DNA of 64,000 nt from Pyronema omphalodes (lineage: Eukaryota; Ascomycota; Pezizomycetes; Pezizales; Pyronemataceae), in contig JAJJXM010000035.1 in the NCBI GenBank assembly GCA_024516155.1, forward strand, positions 372,001 through 436,000. The letters run 5' to 3'. Each line of letters starts with the position of its first letter. Within the stretch, counting starts at the first letter, position 1. The position numbers and the translations under genes were made by a program. Below, in pieces: positions 46,831-59,409 of this stretch. Below the pieces are notes generated by a model. That model did no database searches and was not told the DNA's origin. It saw only the letters and a program-made list of their open reading frames with translations.

Positions 46831-48018
46831 TCTCCAGGACCAGCTGAGGTGTTGGGATCGAGGGTGTGTTGTGTGGGGGTTTTCGATGGTAAATAAGAGC
46901 AGTGAGGAGATGAATGCTTGTTGGATAATATACGGTTTGGCTGTATTAGTTAAAAGTTTGGTAGCTTGAATGGGAGAGTGGATTGTGTGGATTATGATCA
47001 TTGCGTAGGTTGGGGATATTTGTAGGAAATGGTATTATGTGTGATAGAAGGAGTGGCTTGAATTTTGGATGATAGTATTGGAACTCGGTTTATGATTCGT
47101 GCGGCGTGACTTATTAGAATGGAATTTCTTGGTTTAAGAGCTTCATACAAAGCTGGTTGTCCATGTTCACTGTTCAGTTGTGATTCATACTGCTATAAAA
47201 TATGTGAACTGAGTTCTTCCTTTCTACGTAATAATTCTGGCTAGCAAATGACTCGAGTCATACTCAATGAATTAGGCACCTCCTGTTTGCTCATCAGTCA
47301 CAACGTAGCGTTACCTCCTACATATATTGAATCTTTCATGCCAGACCTTCCCCCTGGACTTCCCGGTCCAAATGCTTTTTTTTAGCGGACTTTCAGGAAC
47401 GGTTGCAGCTACGCCTGACCCTGTTAAATTTGAAATTTTCGAGAGTTGTGGTAAGCCCAATAATCTGATAAGATATTTTAGGTACAAGGACTTCTGATAC
47501 TGTGGTAAAAGATGCTAGAAAAAAGAAGCTATGGAAGAACCATAGAAAAGAAGGACCGCTGAGGCCAATTTTTAATTGTACTAGCTAGCCAATAGTACCC
47601 ACACTCTTTTATCATGTTGAATTCGTGTATCAGTTTGTAGGTTTTGTACGCTTTCATGTAACTTTCTAATGCCTTACTTATGGCTCTACTTAAAAAGAAA
47701 TGCTGAATCCGTTAGTCTTCTGAGCCAGTACTTACAGACCCACGGGGTATCACTCGATATCGTAATTCACCCACACAAATTACAAATTATCAGGTAATTA
47801 ACTACTGCCATTCACTCTTCAAAAAGAACTAAAACTCGTAATAGTTTCTTAAACGATCGTTGTTAATGATCGGCTGATAGCTCGTACAGCGGTTCCCCGG
47901 AAGTTACCCGCCCATCTCTTCATCGCCAAGCCATCAGCCTCCAACGACAAGCGACCGACGCCATCATCACTCCCGACAAAGAAATACACGATCCCAGTAA
48001 CCACCCCACCACAACACA
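46831..48018. other. Intergenic, no gene seen
   Basis: AT-rich sequence leading to the NDUFS5 promoter. The last 150 bp is C/A-rich, as in fungal leaders. Confidence 0.5.
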
Positions 48019-49086
48019 ATGGCATCCGGATTTGGACTTAACGGCGGTATGTGAAAGCATCTCGCCTAGGCAATGAAAGTGGGAACGGGGTGCTAACTAG
48101 AGGATAGGACCTGGGCGGGTACGTTGTCTTTCGGCAGAGCGGGGAGCTTAGGAAGGAATACGGAGCGCGGCATGGATGCGGAGCAACTGCGGAACGAATG
48201 CGGAGCGATTGTACGGCAAGGGAGAACTTGGTCTGAACACAGAATATGGATTGAAGAGCTCAGAGGAATTGGCGCGACAATGAGGCCTAGGCGGAGCTGC
48301 GCCGGCAGAAGATAAACTACGGGTGACATCCGCGATACCGGAACGATTTACACGCCGAGATACTACACGCGAGCAGCTATACAGCGGCTGTAACATATCA
48401 AACCCCGCTGAATTTACTGGATATAATACTTGTGGCGCCTTCATTTCCAGCCTAGTACACCGGCACGCTCAACACGTTGGAATACGCTTTCTACCATGCC
48501 GATTCCTCTTCTACGATTCAGCCATTCTCCCTCTGCTCGTTCCGCTCGTACCAGATCTGTCTTGCTTCCACTGAGCTCCCCAAGCTCCCGCCGCCCTCCA
48601 TTGGCACTTTGCAAGTTGCTAACAACTCCATAGTGCTTCCCCTACTGGCAGGACCTCCTCTCCTGCTACATCGTCAACACTGCCAACAGCGATGAGGACA
48701 AAAGATGGAAGTGTGTCCCCCAGAAGGCCGACTACGTCGAGTGCCTTCACCATGGAAAGGAGGTGCGTTCTATCTACTCTATTACGACAATTTCATGGCC
48801 TGAATTCCGATCCTCTACCCGCGCTGCGCATGTATACACCTCTGTGTCGAGCCTCCATTGTCTAGTGATGTATATTATGGGTCAAATATAAATGAGGGGA
48901 GGCCGGAGAATGAGAGCAATGATAACCAATCTACGGTTTTAACTAACTCTCTCACAGATTGCCAAGACTAAGGCCATCCGCGCTGCCTACCTCCGTCGCG
49001 CGAAGGACAGCGGTGTCGGATTCGTTGGAACCCCAGAGGGTGGAAAGCCAGGAGATGCAAAGAGCGTTGGTGTGTTGTCGAAATAA
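48019..49086 (+). CDS. NADH:ubiquinone oxidoreductase 11.5-kDa/NDUFS5 subunit (complex I)
   Basis: Exons 48019..48046, 48108..48118 (11 nt), 48634..48762 and 48958..49086 encode 98 aa. The product begins MASGFGLNGGPGRCFPYWQD and carries a twin CX9C pair: C14/C24 and C40/C50 (CVPQKADYVEC), the NDUFS5/15-kDa signature. These proteins are oxidatively folded in the intermembrane space by Mia40 and sit on the outside of the complex I membrane arm. The C-terminus is LRRAKDSGVGF and a Gly/Lys tail. The 11-nt exon is required: skipping it shifts the frame and loses GPGR. Intron 2 is unusually long (515 nt), with a GCTAAC branch box 16 nt before TAG. Confidence 0.88.
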
Positions 49087-50395
49087 GGAAGATGAAGCTT
49101 GTTGTAAATTACCGGTTATGTTGAATGCATTCGGAATAGAGGTAGTGTGATTATTGTTATATCCCAAACAAAAGTACTATAGAGTAGTCGTATCATGGGC
49201 AGACTAGTTGGAACCGAGGGAAGAAGAAAAAGATAATATGATCATCTAACAGATTTCACGCAGTTAGCAAAATCTTGCTACAAGTGCATCCGGACGCACG
49301 GCAAGTGATGTGAGATCTTGAATATCGAGATTGAGAAGCCTGTAGCGATTTAGGGCGATATCTGTGAATGAATTATTAGTATCTCAGACCGGTGGATGTT
49401 AAACAGGGCGGTGGTATTGTCAAAGGCCGTCAAGATTCAGCTAATGCGTGATGCGATTTGGACTGCTGAGTAGTGAATGCTAAGAACTATACCAGCGTCC
49501 AGTAAAGACACATGAAACGGCACTTTTGTACCAGTCAAAGCGTTGCTAAGTTAATCCCTAAAACGTGCTAGATGTGTATCTTTGGGCATTGTAGTCAGTG
49601 TCACGAGCCGGCTCATCGGCACTGTAGGAACTGACTTCTGTAAGTCACAGACGCAACCGTGAAATAGCATAGACTCGGAGAATAAATCGGCCAATAACTT
49701 AGACACAGCGCCAACGGAAGAACTCTTAAAGCGGCTAAAGAAGGTTTTCAGCTCTTGGAAAGTCACACCATAAATCTGCAGATCCTCATGTAGTAAGGCC
49801 TTGGTATTGGAAAATGGAGGTTAAGTTGGAGTTTGCTCAGACTCACAGTTATGTACATTGGGCCCCAACTCCCTCTATGTCATCTCACTTTTATAATCTA
49901 AAGTCTGTAGGAATATCATGCCTACATGCGATTGACCTTTACCGGAGAATAGAATCGGAACTGCACGGTGGTGGTGATTCCAAGTAGATTCGTAACGATT
50001 CCACCAATCACATGTTGTTGAAGTGCGCAAGCTCACATAGAGCCCATGTGCCATGAATCCCCATTCCATAGAGTGGGTACCGAAGCACTACGCTTCGACA
50101 TATAACAGGCTGATTATTTTATCAGAAGATATTTTTTGCCAGGAGAAGCTTGATTCATTTTCATGTGATGATAATTTTGTCATCGGCATCATGCGACAGT
50201 TCACCACTTAGCACTCGTGACGGGATCATGGGTTGCCACTCGGCTCACCCCGAGCCCGAACGTAACTCAGAAAGGAATACGTCAACACACACGGCTGACT
50301 ATTATATGTGTGATCAACCTCTTTTCACCCTTTAAGATACAAATGTAGTAGTGGTCTTAATTTGGTGCTCCCGGCAATGAGATGTAAAATATGGC
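49087..50395. other. Intergenic, no gene seen
   Basis: Patches rich in GAGCC/GGCTC near 49600 and 50240 resemble the hAT-like element that follows and may be older debris. No coding feature. Confidence 0.4.
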
Positions 50396-50896
50396 TAGCG
50401 ATAGGCACGAGCCGGTTCAACTCTTGGAGATTTCAGGCTCGGGTTCGGCTTGTAAGCCCAGATCAGCACAAGCCGAAGCTCGGGCCTTAAAATTGATGAA
50501 ACATACAGCTTAGCACAGCATACATAGTTTTCCAACGAACAAAAAGCTAGAAAACAAATCAAAAGCACCGGACAAAAGAAAAGGTATGCTAATCAAGCAA
50601 AAAACAAAACGACGAAAGGCCAAAGAGTTGGAAAAAGGTCCGTTACCCGCCAAGCACCAGAGAATGGCTTGTGGTAGTCTACAATCCAGAACGTTCCGTA
50701 GATCCTCCGGCTCATCAATTATAGGAGACATGTCAAATACTCGCGCCGGGTCGAGCCGAGCCTAGCAAACTGTCGTAGGCTTAAGCCGGCTCGGGCGATG
50801 GGCTCCCGCTGCTGGCTGCCAGAGCTCGGCCAGGTTCAAAGCTGTCAGTCGGGGCTTTGGGCTCGAGCTTGTCTGCCGGGCTCACGCCTATCGTTA
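50396..50896. mobile_element. Non-autonomous hAT-like MITE, about 0.5 kb
   Basis: Left end TAGCGATAGGCACGAGCC matches the inverse of the right end (GGCTCACGCCTATCGTTA) at 15 of 18 positions, forming terminal inverted repeats. Subterminal sequence is rich in GGCTCGGG / CGAGCC motifs, common in hAT elements, while the centre is AT-rich and without a transposase. Flanking 8-mers (AATATGGC and GATACTAG) are not identical, so the target duplication has decayed or the ends are off by a few bases. Confidence 0.65.
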
Positions 50897-52101
50897 GATA
50901 CTAGATAGAGCTATATATCACAGCAGCCAGAACCCCCCGTGGCCTGTTCGCTTCTTAATGACAGAGAGCCTAGTCAGTTTGTTCGGCATCCCGATGGTGC
51001 ATGGAAGGAATGTGTTGGTAAGCGTGAAGCGTGGTTTTGACATTCATCCGACGCCGAGTCTTTCTGCTTGTTTCAGTTATGTCTCAACAACGCTTGTAAA
51101 CATAATTCAATGGGTTTTATTTGGTTATAAAGCTCCATAAATGTATTTTAATAATGATTCAATCGTTTTATATCCATAATTTATCGATCTCGATAATGTT
51201 TTAATCGCGTTTCTATCCCTAAGGTTGGTTTTTGACAGGTTCCCCATTCTGGTTGCGGAATTTATTCCGGGCTGGGTTTTTCCGTGCGCGGAATCTTCCC
51301 TAGGTGTTTCGCAAGATTTCTTGTGTCATATTACACTTTATCGCACTGGCCTCCAAATTCGAAAAGGTTACCGTCGCGTGAACGCAGCCTCCGAGCGGCC
51401 TTGGTTCGCGCGAACCTGGGGCGTTCGAAGTGTCGCTGGCGCCATGGTGACGGATCACCAGGTTTGCTGATAAAAGGCTCGGGTGCTCAGCCGGCGAGCG
51501 TTAGGAAGAAAGCTAAGCCCGTGGCATAACGCCGGAGGTTAATTCGCTTAATAGTGTGTACATACCCTACCGTCTAGTGGTTATTATTGTCAGCTTCGGA
51601 AGCTGGCGAAGCTTTTCGGATGAGAAGAACCACGAGGAGATGAGATAATAGGGGTCCTACAGAACTCACGAGCTACTTGGGATGAATGAGACAATGGGGA
51701 TCCTCAAAGAATCGAGGCTGAAATTCGCTAAAACTCGACCTTTCATCCCATCCGTCCATCCATCCCATGTCACGGAGTTTCTGGAGAACTCCTACCATGC
51801 AGCTCCTGTGCCGGACGTGCTGAATAATCCACTCCAAATACTCTCACTATGCAAGGTGTTATATCAGTAAATCGTCGCCATAATATGAATGACAAATATA
51901 TCAATTTTAGATCCAAGATCCCAATTAGTAATTTAGCAATGCTGCCATAGTAAAGAATTCCAAGACTAGCCTTTTCTCGGCACCGATTCCAGCGACCACA
52001 GCGTGGACAGGTATATAGCTCGAGAACGACTTTAAGAGACAAACCAGAAAGAGAAGTATCAGTTAAAATTAAGTAGCTAGTATAAAAAGTAAACCCAGAG
52101 C
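50897..52101. other. Intergenic, unexplained GC-rich block at 51.2-51.7 kb
   Basis: No gene seen. 51230-51650 has markedly higher GC and CpG content than its surroundings and contains near-palindromic AGCTTCGGAAGCTGGCGAAGC (split here as AGCTTCGGAAGCT and CTGGCGAAGC, about 51592-51611). Possible relic of a transposon; no domain is readable. Confidence 0.4.
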
Positions 52102-53448
52102 TTATGACCTGCGTGCCTTGTCCCCGCCCCAACTTGCAACCTCCTCACTACCGACGCTACTAGCATCATTTAGGTTCGTCTGACTTCCATCCCACTCCCT
52201 TGAAGATTCCTTGATGTGCACGTCCTTGCTGACGGCAATCTTACCATCATGATGGGCCCCCATCTCAACATCTTGCTCGTGGCTTCCACGCCCACCAACA
52301 ACTGTGGTAACGATTCCATTCTTGGAAACGTCATCCCTCAGGTCAATTTCCTCCTCTGTATCCCTTCCGGTTCTGCGGAGATATCCTCCACGGGATGGGT
52401 TGCTGGAATAACGCCAGCCGGTGGTTCCTTCCTTTGAGTTGGTGCTCTTTCCGAAAAGGCGGGATCTGGAAAGGAAAGTGCGGAATAGAGGACGGAGAGT
52501 AGCAGCACAGCAGGCGGTAATACCGATTCCGGTTTCGGCGAGGGACCAAATGGCAACATCGGTGGTTGCGTACAAGAAGTCGGCGTAGTTGGACATACCA
52601 TCAATGTATGGGAAACGAACGATGGTTGCTGTAGATGCACTTGATGGGTATTAGTTTCGTGTATTCCTAAAGATAAAAAAAGGAAAACTTACACAGCGCA
52701 AAGAGCTAAAATCATGAAAACGGAAAGCTTCGTTCTCTGGTTCATGTTGAGCTTCCAGACGATAAAGGCTGGCAAAATACTGAATGTCCAATCCGACCAA
52801 CAACTGACGGCCGAGTATGCATAAACCGATTTAACGGTGATGACAGGGTCGATACAGGATCCCTTCATTCCCGTGTACTGACCCCAGAAATAGGCGACGG
52901 GCCAGCACTGGAAAACGAAAAGGAAGAAGAAGTAAGTACACATCACTCCAGATACTGCCATAGTAACATAGATGATGGCACGTTGAGTTTTGTCGACGGC
53001 GACTCGTAATAAGAAAATTCCGATACTGAATTTCAACGCCATGTTGGACAAGACGTAAACCGGCTCACAAGCCCACCACCACTGTGAAGATCATTAGTTG
53101 ATGTTCAAATCCCATTGGTAATTCGATATACCTTGAGACCGATTGGAATATTCGACGGTGGTTTAATATCCCATGCATGTTGACCCGTACCATATGCAAC
53201 TCCAGCTATGGCAAATCCACAAAAGAACATGAAGAAAATCTACAGTCATGTAAGTTTTTTATTAAGAATAACCAAAATCTAGTATTGTAAACATATCATA
53301 CCTGTGCAATGACAGCGAGATAATCATCTGGACCGAATGACTTCACTAAGGCAATTCGACAATAACATCGTAGTATTGTAGCTATCGTCGTAAGTGCTAG
53401 AAAAAGTCCAGCAGTACCTGCGACTTCAGGGCCACGGTTCACTGTCAT
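52102..53448 (-). CDS. PTH11-like 7-TM integral membrane protein (fungal rhodopsin-domain family)
   Basis: Minus-strand exons 53448..53302, 53239..53132, 53081..52693 and 52639..52102 (introns 62, 50 and 53 nt) encode 393 aa. Frame is kept across all joins. Hydrophobic helices span residues 1-270: GTAGLFLALTTIATILRCYC, then the family motif FGPDDYLAVIAQ, IFFMFFCGFAIAG, WWWACEPVYVLSNMALKFSI, IIYVTMAVSGVMCTYFFFLF, a SVYAYSAVSCWSDWTFSILP segment and LPAFIVWKLNMNQRTKLSVF. The last helix (TDVAIWSLAETGIGITACCA) is followed by a 120-residue hydrophilic cytosolic tail rich in Ser/Asp/Gly. Architecture matches the fungal rhodopsin-like/PTH11-type proteins, a large expanded group with a few members implicated in surface sensing. 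No N-terminal CFEM domain is present. Ligand unknown. Confidence 0.85.
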
Positions 53449-56400
53449 GGTTATTGAGCTTTTCTGAGCAGCCTGGAAACTTGGTGGCTGATGTCGAATT
53501 TACGAATTCAGGTGGATATGCGGTTCGAGATCGATGCGGGGCGCGACATGAGAGATCATGGCTACCTTATACATTTCTATGATGTACCAGGGTTCTTCAA
53601 TTAGGCTTCTAGAAAAGAGAATCAGGGGCAGCAAGGGGTCGATAGATCTTCGCTATGCCTGTTATACGACACCGGTAGCGCAGACGAACCTCGGCCACTG
53701 ACTTTTTTAATGGTGCGGAGTTGCCGATGACAGAACTAGGGAAGATCTGGGGAACGAACAATCAATCAGCAACAAAAGAGACTTTTTGGAGCTCTCTGCT
53801 ATAGTTTCTTGGAGAAGTATAGCTGGAAATTTCAATTGCATAAACTTGATTAGAGGCCTTCCGGTACGCTTACAGGCGGTCATAGATACTGGAGGAGCGG
53901 GAAACCCATATTAGAGCGGAGGGTGTGATGGTATGTGAAAGCGCGCGCTGCACTTTTTTCCCCTCAGACTTAATGGTCATGTAACATCACTCGTAATACT
54001 GGATTTATACTAGCGTAAAGATATAGCCATAACCAAACCGGCTGCACTTTCGGGAGGCGCGCCCCACTTACCGCCGTCCCGAGGAAAATCAGGAGCCCCT
54101 CACGAAAGAGTAGGCAAAGTCTGCGACAATACCGCCTTCTGCTTGCAGAGAGTAGTGGTCAAGTCGTCACAATTGCGGTTTACCCGAAAGTAACAGTGTT
54201 CCCTTCGGCATTTTTCGTGATGGATAATCATTTGCTCAAAACCGTCAAGGCGAAAAAAAGAAAAAGAAAACAAGGAATTTCAATCAGGTTTTAAACTACT
54301 ATACAGCACGGTTGTTCCACCAGATTTGCATTAGAAAGAGTAAGATGTACATAGTGATATGCGAGGAATCCAAGTTGCCACGATAGGATGATCCCATTAT
54401 CGAATGCAACGATTTGCAAAATCCCTTCTGGCGGATGAGCTTCGCCGTGCGCAGAAGTGGTTACATGGAGCATCATGCAGCCTCCAGTCTTTTTCCAAGC
54501 ACAAAATTGTGGATCCCTCTCCTTCGGGAGTTTTACCCTAGATACAAATCATCAAACATGGTTGTCACGGAAATATCATACTCCCCTATTTTGGTGAGAA
54601 TTCAGCAGGTCATCTTCATATACTCCATCCCAAAGGGACTTGAATTCTGCAGCAGGGATGGAAGCGAATTTTTTTACGTTACATAAGAGTTTTTGATTTT
54701 GTTGTGACTGGCCCCCAATATGATAATCCACCACTTAGAAAACCTGTAAGGTACAAAGGAAGATCGATGAGGAAGTTGTTAGTGGCGACAAATTATCGTA
54801 AATTAAGACTACATGAACATCCTGCCCTGAAAGTAGGCCATCGTATGCAAAAACATATATAAAAACGAGAATTGTTTCGGCAGAAACAGAACCCTACTGC
54901 CGTGTACGGAACATTTTGTATGTAGGGATATAAGATTACTCATATACATAAAGTGGACCCAGTGCTAGACAATTCGCACGATTCCCCATCTCCGGCATAT
55001 CAACATATTGATCACCTGCAAAAGTTCATGTGAAAAACCACTTAGCGACAGGTTTCGTAACGCCTCGCCTCCGTTTCTCGGGATTTATAGAGTAAGGAAA
55101 GCACTGGCGTGTGCGTTGACACCTCCTCGATGAAGCGCGGTCAGACATGTCGATCGCAGCAGGGGAGATGTGAAGGTACAAGCTTGCGTTATCCTGTGAA
55201 TTGATATGAGAGCTACAAGGGTTATACGAAATTAGTTCAGGTGTGAGACTTTAGGGATCATCAGAAACAAAATAACGTGATTTGATTGATGGATTGATTG
55301 ATACCTTTGACCACAAGCCAAAAACTCAAAAATCTGAGAAAAAAGCTTGAACGCCCCGTCCCAGGAGCACGTACAAAATGAGCTCAAACAGATCGCGAGT
55401 CACTCCCACGCCTCCCACGCCGTCCACGCAGTCCTCACGCTGTCCACGCCGCCCACGCTGTAGATAGGATCCAGGAGATCCGAGATTCTGGAACGGATAT
55501 CTATTATCCCGTACACAGGCCGCCACAAGCCAGCCATTGCAATGGCCAATTAGCGTACAGTACCAGACTAGCCATCACCTACCTTCTTGCGCAAGCTTGG
55601 TGCAAGTAGAATCTCCGCGGTATGTGATGAACTGGGCCACACTACTGCAGTAGCGATAATAATTAATTACCAATTATGGACTAGTTAGACGGGCGCCTAC
55701 TGCGTTAATCGGAGCTATGTAAATTCCCCGTTAACCGCTTCTCTATGTAACCTTGAATAGATTCCCCGCTAAGCCCTTCACAACTATCAACAAGCGAGAC
55801 CTTTCGCGTGATGACATTTCCACAATTTTTTACACCGTCGGGAAAAATGGCTGACTGGTTGACAGGATTTTAAATAACCTACGGAAGCTTTTTTGGTGCA
55901 TCCATTATTGCAAACCCGGAACCTTTTTCAAACCAGAACAACCCCAGACGCGTCCCCGGACCCACTGTGGCTGCATTGTGCAAGCCCGCAAAGCAACACC
56001 TGATCGATCCGAAACGCCACATAGAAAGTCCGTAATACACCATAGTCAAATACAACTACAACTATGAACACCTCTTTCTATTGATCTACCCTTTCAGAAT
56101 ATGTAAAAAAAAGTCCAAACGCCTCAATGATCCATCGGAGTATGTTGACATAGATAGTGCGGGGCATTATATTGCACAAACTACTTCTACTAAAACTGAT
56201 CCTAAGGAAATCACCGAGAGTCCGAGAGTAAAACACACGGAGCACACTTCAATAGCTCATAGTTTATGGCACCATACAAGAGGACAAAGTCCCAAAGTAA
56301 GTCTGACGTCCTATCTACGTACTAGATAAAAAAAATAGGTACATATAAGCGAGGAATGATTTAGAACGAGAAGAAAAAAAACTTCCTTGCGACCGACAGA

Positions 56401-57910
56401 CTGGAACTTTACTACATGTATGAAAGACCTATAGTTCCTGGTTCCTGGTTTGACAGCAGCTAGCTGACAGATGCTGTCATGACTGAAAGGAAATAGGAAT
56501 TCCGTTAGTTAGGGCTAACCGAAATTTCAAGATATTTCATTATTGTGTGTAGATTCAATTGCTACCCCACCAAAGGACCATAATTGTTACCGTTGGACAT
56601 TAAGTAGCACTATTACTATTAACCGCCATAACTATAATGGAGGTCCCGCATCTACGATTTATAAATTGCAAAACGTAAATACCTAATAATTGTCTTTCTG
56701 TACATCCCATGGAGTATCATCATAGTGTCACGTTTCTGCGAAAAGTATTTCCACCCCATAGCGACCCAAATCCCCAAGCCCCCAAGAGATTATAAATCCG
56801 CCCCTGCGTTTATCGTACATGAATATCAACAGTTCCGCATATTCCGCATTTCAGTGTTTCATTCGTCAAGAGGGATATGTTCCAGGATTCCTCGGGATCG
56901 GGATCGGGAGTGACCACATACATCACTGGTGACATACAAAAACATGAAACCTGAAACACGAAACATTTAAATCGTGTCCAGAGTGGGCAAGTTGTGTAGC
57001 ACGTTGTATATTTCCACGTGTAAAGCTGCCGGATGATTGATCTATAGGTATGTAGGAAGAAACACGGCACCACATGACCATTACCATGACCATAGCCCTC
57101 TTGTTACCCTGCACGAAAAAATCATAATTCTTCATCTTCCCTCACCCCTCCTTATTTCTCCCCATGCAGATCCATCCTCATTTACAAAGACAGTGAATCC
57201 AACATTCAATCCCAAGTGGGTCCGTATTCTTCATACATACTCCAATACCTACCTATAGCACCTAGTACTTACCTACCTGTTCTGACGATGACATTACATA
57301 CATTACATAGAATCTACCCCCCTTGAGCCTTAGCCCTTGATCCTCCTTTAATCCCTGTTAATAGCCTATGCATGTAAATACGACAACACGTCCTTCCATT
57401 TCCAGTCGGTATCGTCCACTATATACATGGCTTTATGCATATTTATTTTACTGCATTACATACTATCCATCAGGAGTATAAAGTGTGTCAAGTGCATAAT
57501 TAATGCATAATGCATCAAATTCGCTACATTATTTGTATCAGTATGGACATCACAAGGCTCCTGGCTATGTAATAGGTAATAGGTAATGAATAATATCAAC
57601 CTCACTGCAACTGTGGGGCACATCATTCGACATGCCTACATACATACATACTCGGTATTTACATGCCTGAATACATGCATCAAAAATACATCTCGAAACT
57701 TTCGATCCCCCACCGACCCATCTACTCAAGACTCTGGTCTCCACAGCCGCGATCGGTGCTCAAGTTTAAAGTCTATAATATTACGCGATAAAAATCAAGA
57801 TGATTGAAACGAACAAAACTATCAGATTCAAAAACTGAAGCTCCACCAAGGGAGGGAGGGGGGGGGGAGACTGGCGGGAAAACACTGCGGTCGGGTAAAA
57901 AAAGATATCG
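53449..57910. other. Gene desert, first part
   Basis: No credible gene on either strand. A short array of CCACGC-type 9-mers sits at 55400-55460 (antisense frame 55326-55526 is an artefact of it). The remainder is AT-rich with a few TACATA runs (57280-57310, 57635-57660). Confidence 0.55.
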
Positions 57911-57982
57911 TGACCACAGCAGGGATCGAACCTGCAATCTCTTGATTCGTAGTCAAGCGCCTTGCCATTGGGCCATGCGGCC
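57911..57982 (-). tRNA. tRNA-Arg (ACG)
   Basis: 72 nt on the minus strand, no intron. Acceptor stem GGCCGCA/TGTGGTC (with two G-U pairs) and discriminator A. D arm GCCC AATGGCAA GGC. Anticodon stem CTTGA/TCAAG with loop CTACGAA, giving anticodon ACG. T arm GCAGG TTCGATC CCTGC. All arms fold and both internal promoter boxes are recognisable. Confidence 0.93.
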
Positions 57983-58531
57983 GACTTATGATAATGTTAA
58001 GGTATAACTGAATACAGAGTAAGGTAATGGGTAGATGATTCAGGTCAGGTATTTTCTGCTGGTGTTTAATACTGATTGTTCCTAAGATATTAAGAATATT
58101 TCTCGGGACCCGTATCACTTCAGCGCATCGATTGCTCTTATTATAATAAACCCGTAATATACCTTCTTCGCATTTATCGTTAGAACGTGAGAAACGAGAA
58201 AGTGGAGGTGGAGAAACAGTTGTGGTTATTATCGATGATCAACTGAGATCTCTACAGCAAAAGTGCATATAGATACCAGTAACATCCTCCACCACATATT
58301 CTAGTCACTCAGGCTTAGGCGCATTCCAGTCTTTAACAGTTACTGTTTTTGTAATATCTTTACTCACTAACATGGTACCTGATTCAGTGTTCGTTCGCGA
58401 TCTGTTTCGCAGTTTCAGTTTCGCAAAGTCGGAACCCAACAAAAAACAGAACCAAACCAAGCAAAAAAGCCAAGACAAAAAGCCATCAACAGGGAGCTTC
58501 CCAACCAGTTAGCCAGCCAATCAGAACTCTA

Positions 58532-58935
58532 GTCAGAAGTCCACAGAAAAGACTAAATGATCCTTAACTAACAACTGGAGATCACCGGTAATCAATCTGG
58601 AACATCAACGGGCTGCGTGCATGTTTGTGGCTCCTAATGCAGGTAGATGTGAGGTAAGTACTACTTTGCTTTTACTTCTCACTTTGTATATATACCTCTG
58701 CCTGTTCTAGAAGTTGCAAAGATTTACCCTACCCTATCACTCTACCCTAAGGCAGTTAGAAGTCTTAGGTCTGCAGAAAGGACAGGATTCTTAACTAATA
58801 TCTGGCTGGCGATCACAGTTAATTAATCTGGAAAGCGAATGTGCATGTGTGTGGCTCCTGTCTATAACAGGTATGTAGGTAGGCATGGGTATACCTCTGA
58901 CTGTTCTAGAAGTAGCAAATATCTACCCTAACCCC
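58532..58935. repeat. Imperfect tandem duplication, unit about 200 bp
   Basis: Copy 1 (about 58532-58735) and copy 2 (about 58749-58935) share AGTxAGAAGTC, CTTAACTAA, CTGG-GATCAC, AATCTGGAA, TGTGGCTCCT and TATACCTCTG-CTGTTCTAGA in the same order. The copies have diverged by substitutions and small indels, so this is not a recent event. No coding potential is seen. Confidence 0.75.
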
Positions 58936-59409
58936 CTCCCCACCGCCCTCCCCACCCCTGACCACCGGGCCGGCATCTAGCCCTGGACAATCGGTACGGC
59001 TTTACTTTTACCTGTACCTGTACCTGTACCTTTACTTCTACTTTTACTTTTACTTTTACCTTGATTTTTACTTTTACCTTTACCTTGACTCGGCATTCTT
59101 ATTACCTACCTTAGATACATAGCATAATTCAACCCCGCCCGGGGGAAGACCCCAGCTAGGCTTATGCGATTATGCAGTCCCGCAGTATCCGGCATCCTGA
59201 AACCCCTAAACCCTGAGCCCTCCATATTTCACGATCTTGGCCATTCTTCTTCTTTCGATATTAGATATATCAGTATACATTTCTTTCCAGCAGGTAGGGT
59301 AGATAGATATGCAGGTAGGTAATAAACAATATATCTATATACCTATCCATATTCATGTTCATATTACCATTTATATTCATATTCATGTATATTGCCCAGA
59401 TTCATATTG

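Noticed and set aside
56081..56329. 82-aa polar frame
   Set aside because: Does not begin with ATG in a plausible context and has no recognisable domain or splice partners.
58900..59090. CCCTAA-like and TTACCT runs considered as internal telomere repeats
   Set aside because: No tandem TTAGGG/CCCTAA units; the run is a TTACCT/TTACTT hexamer mixture.
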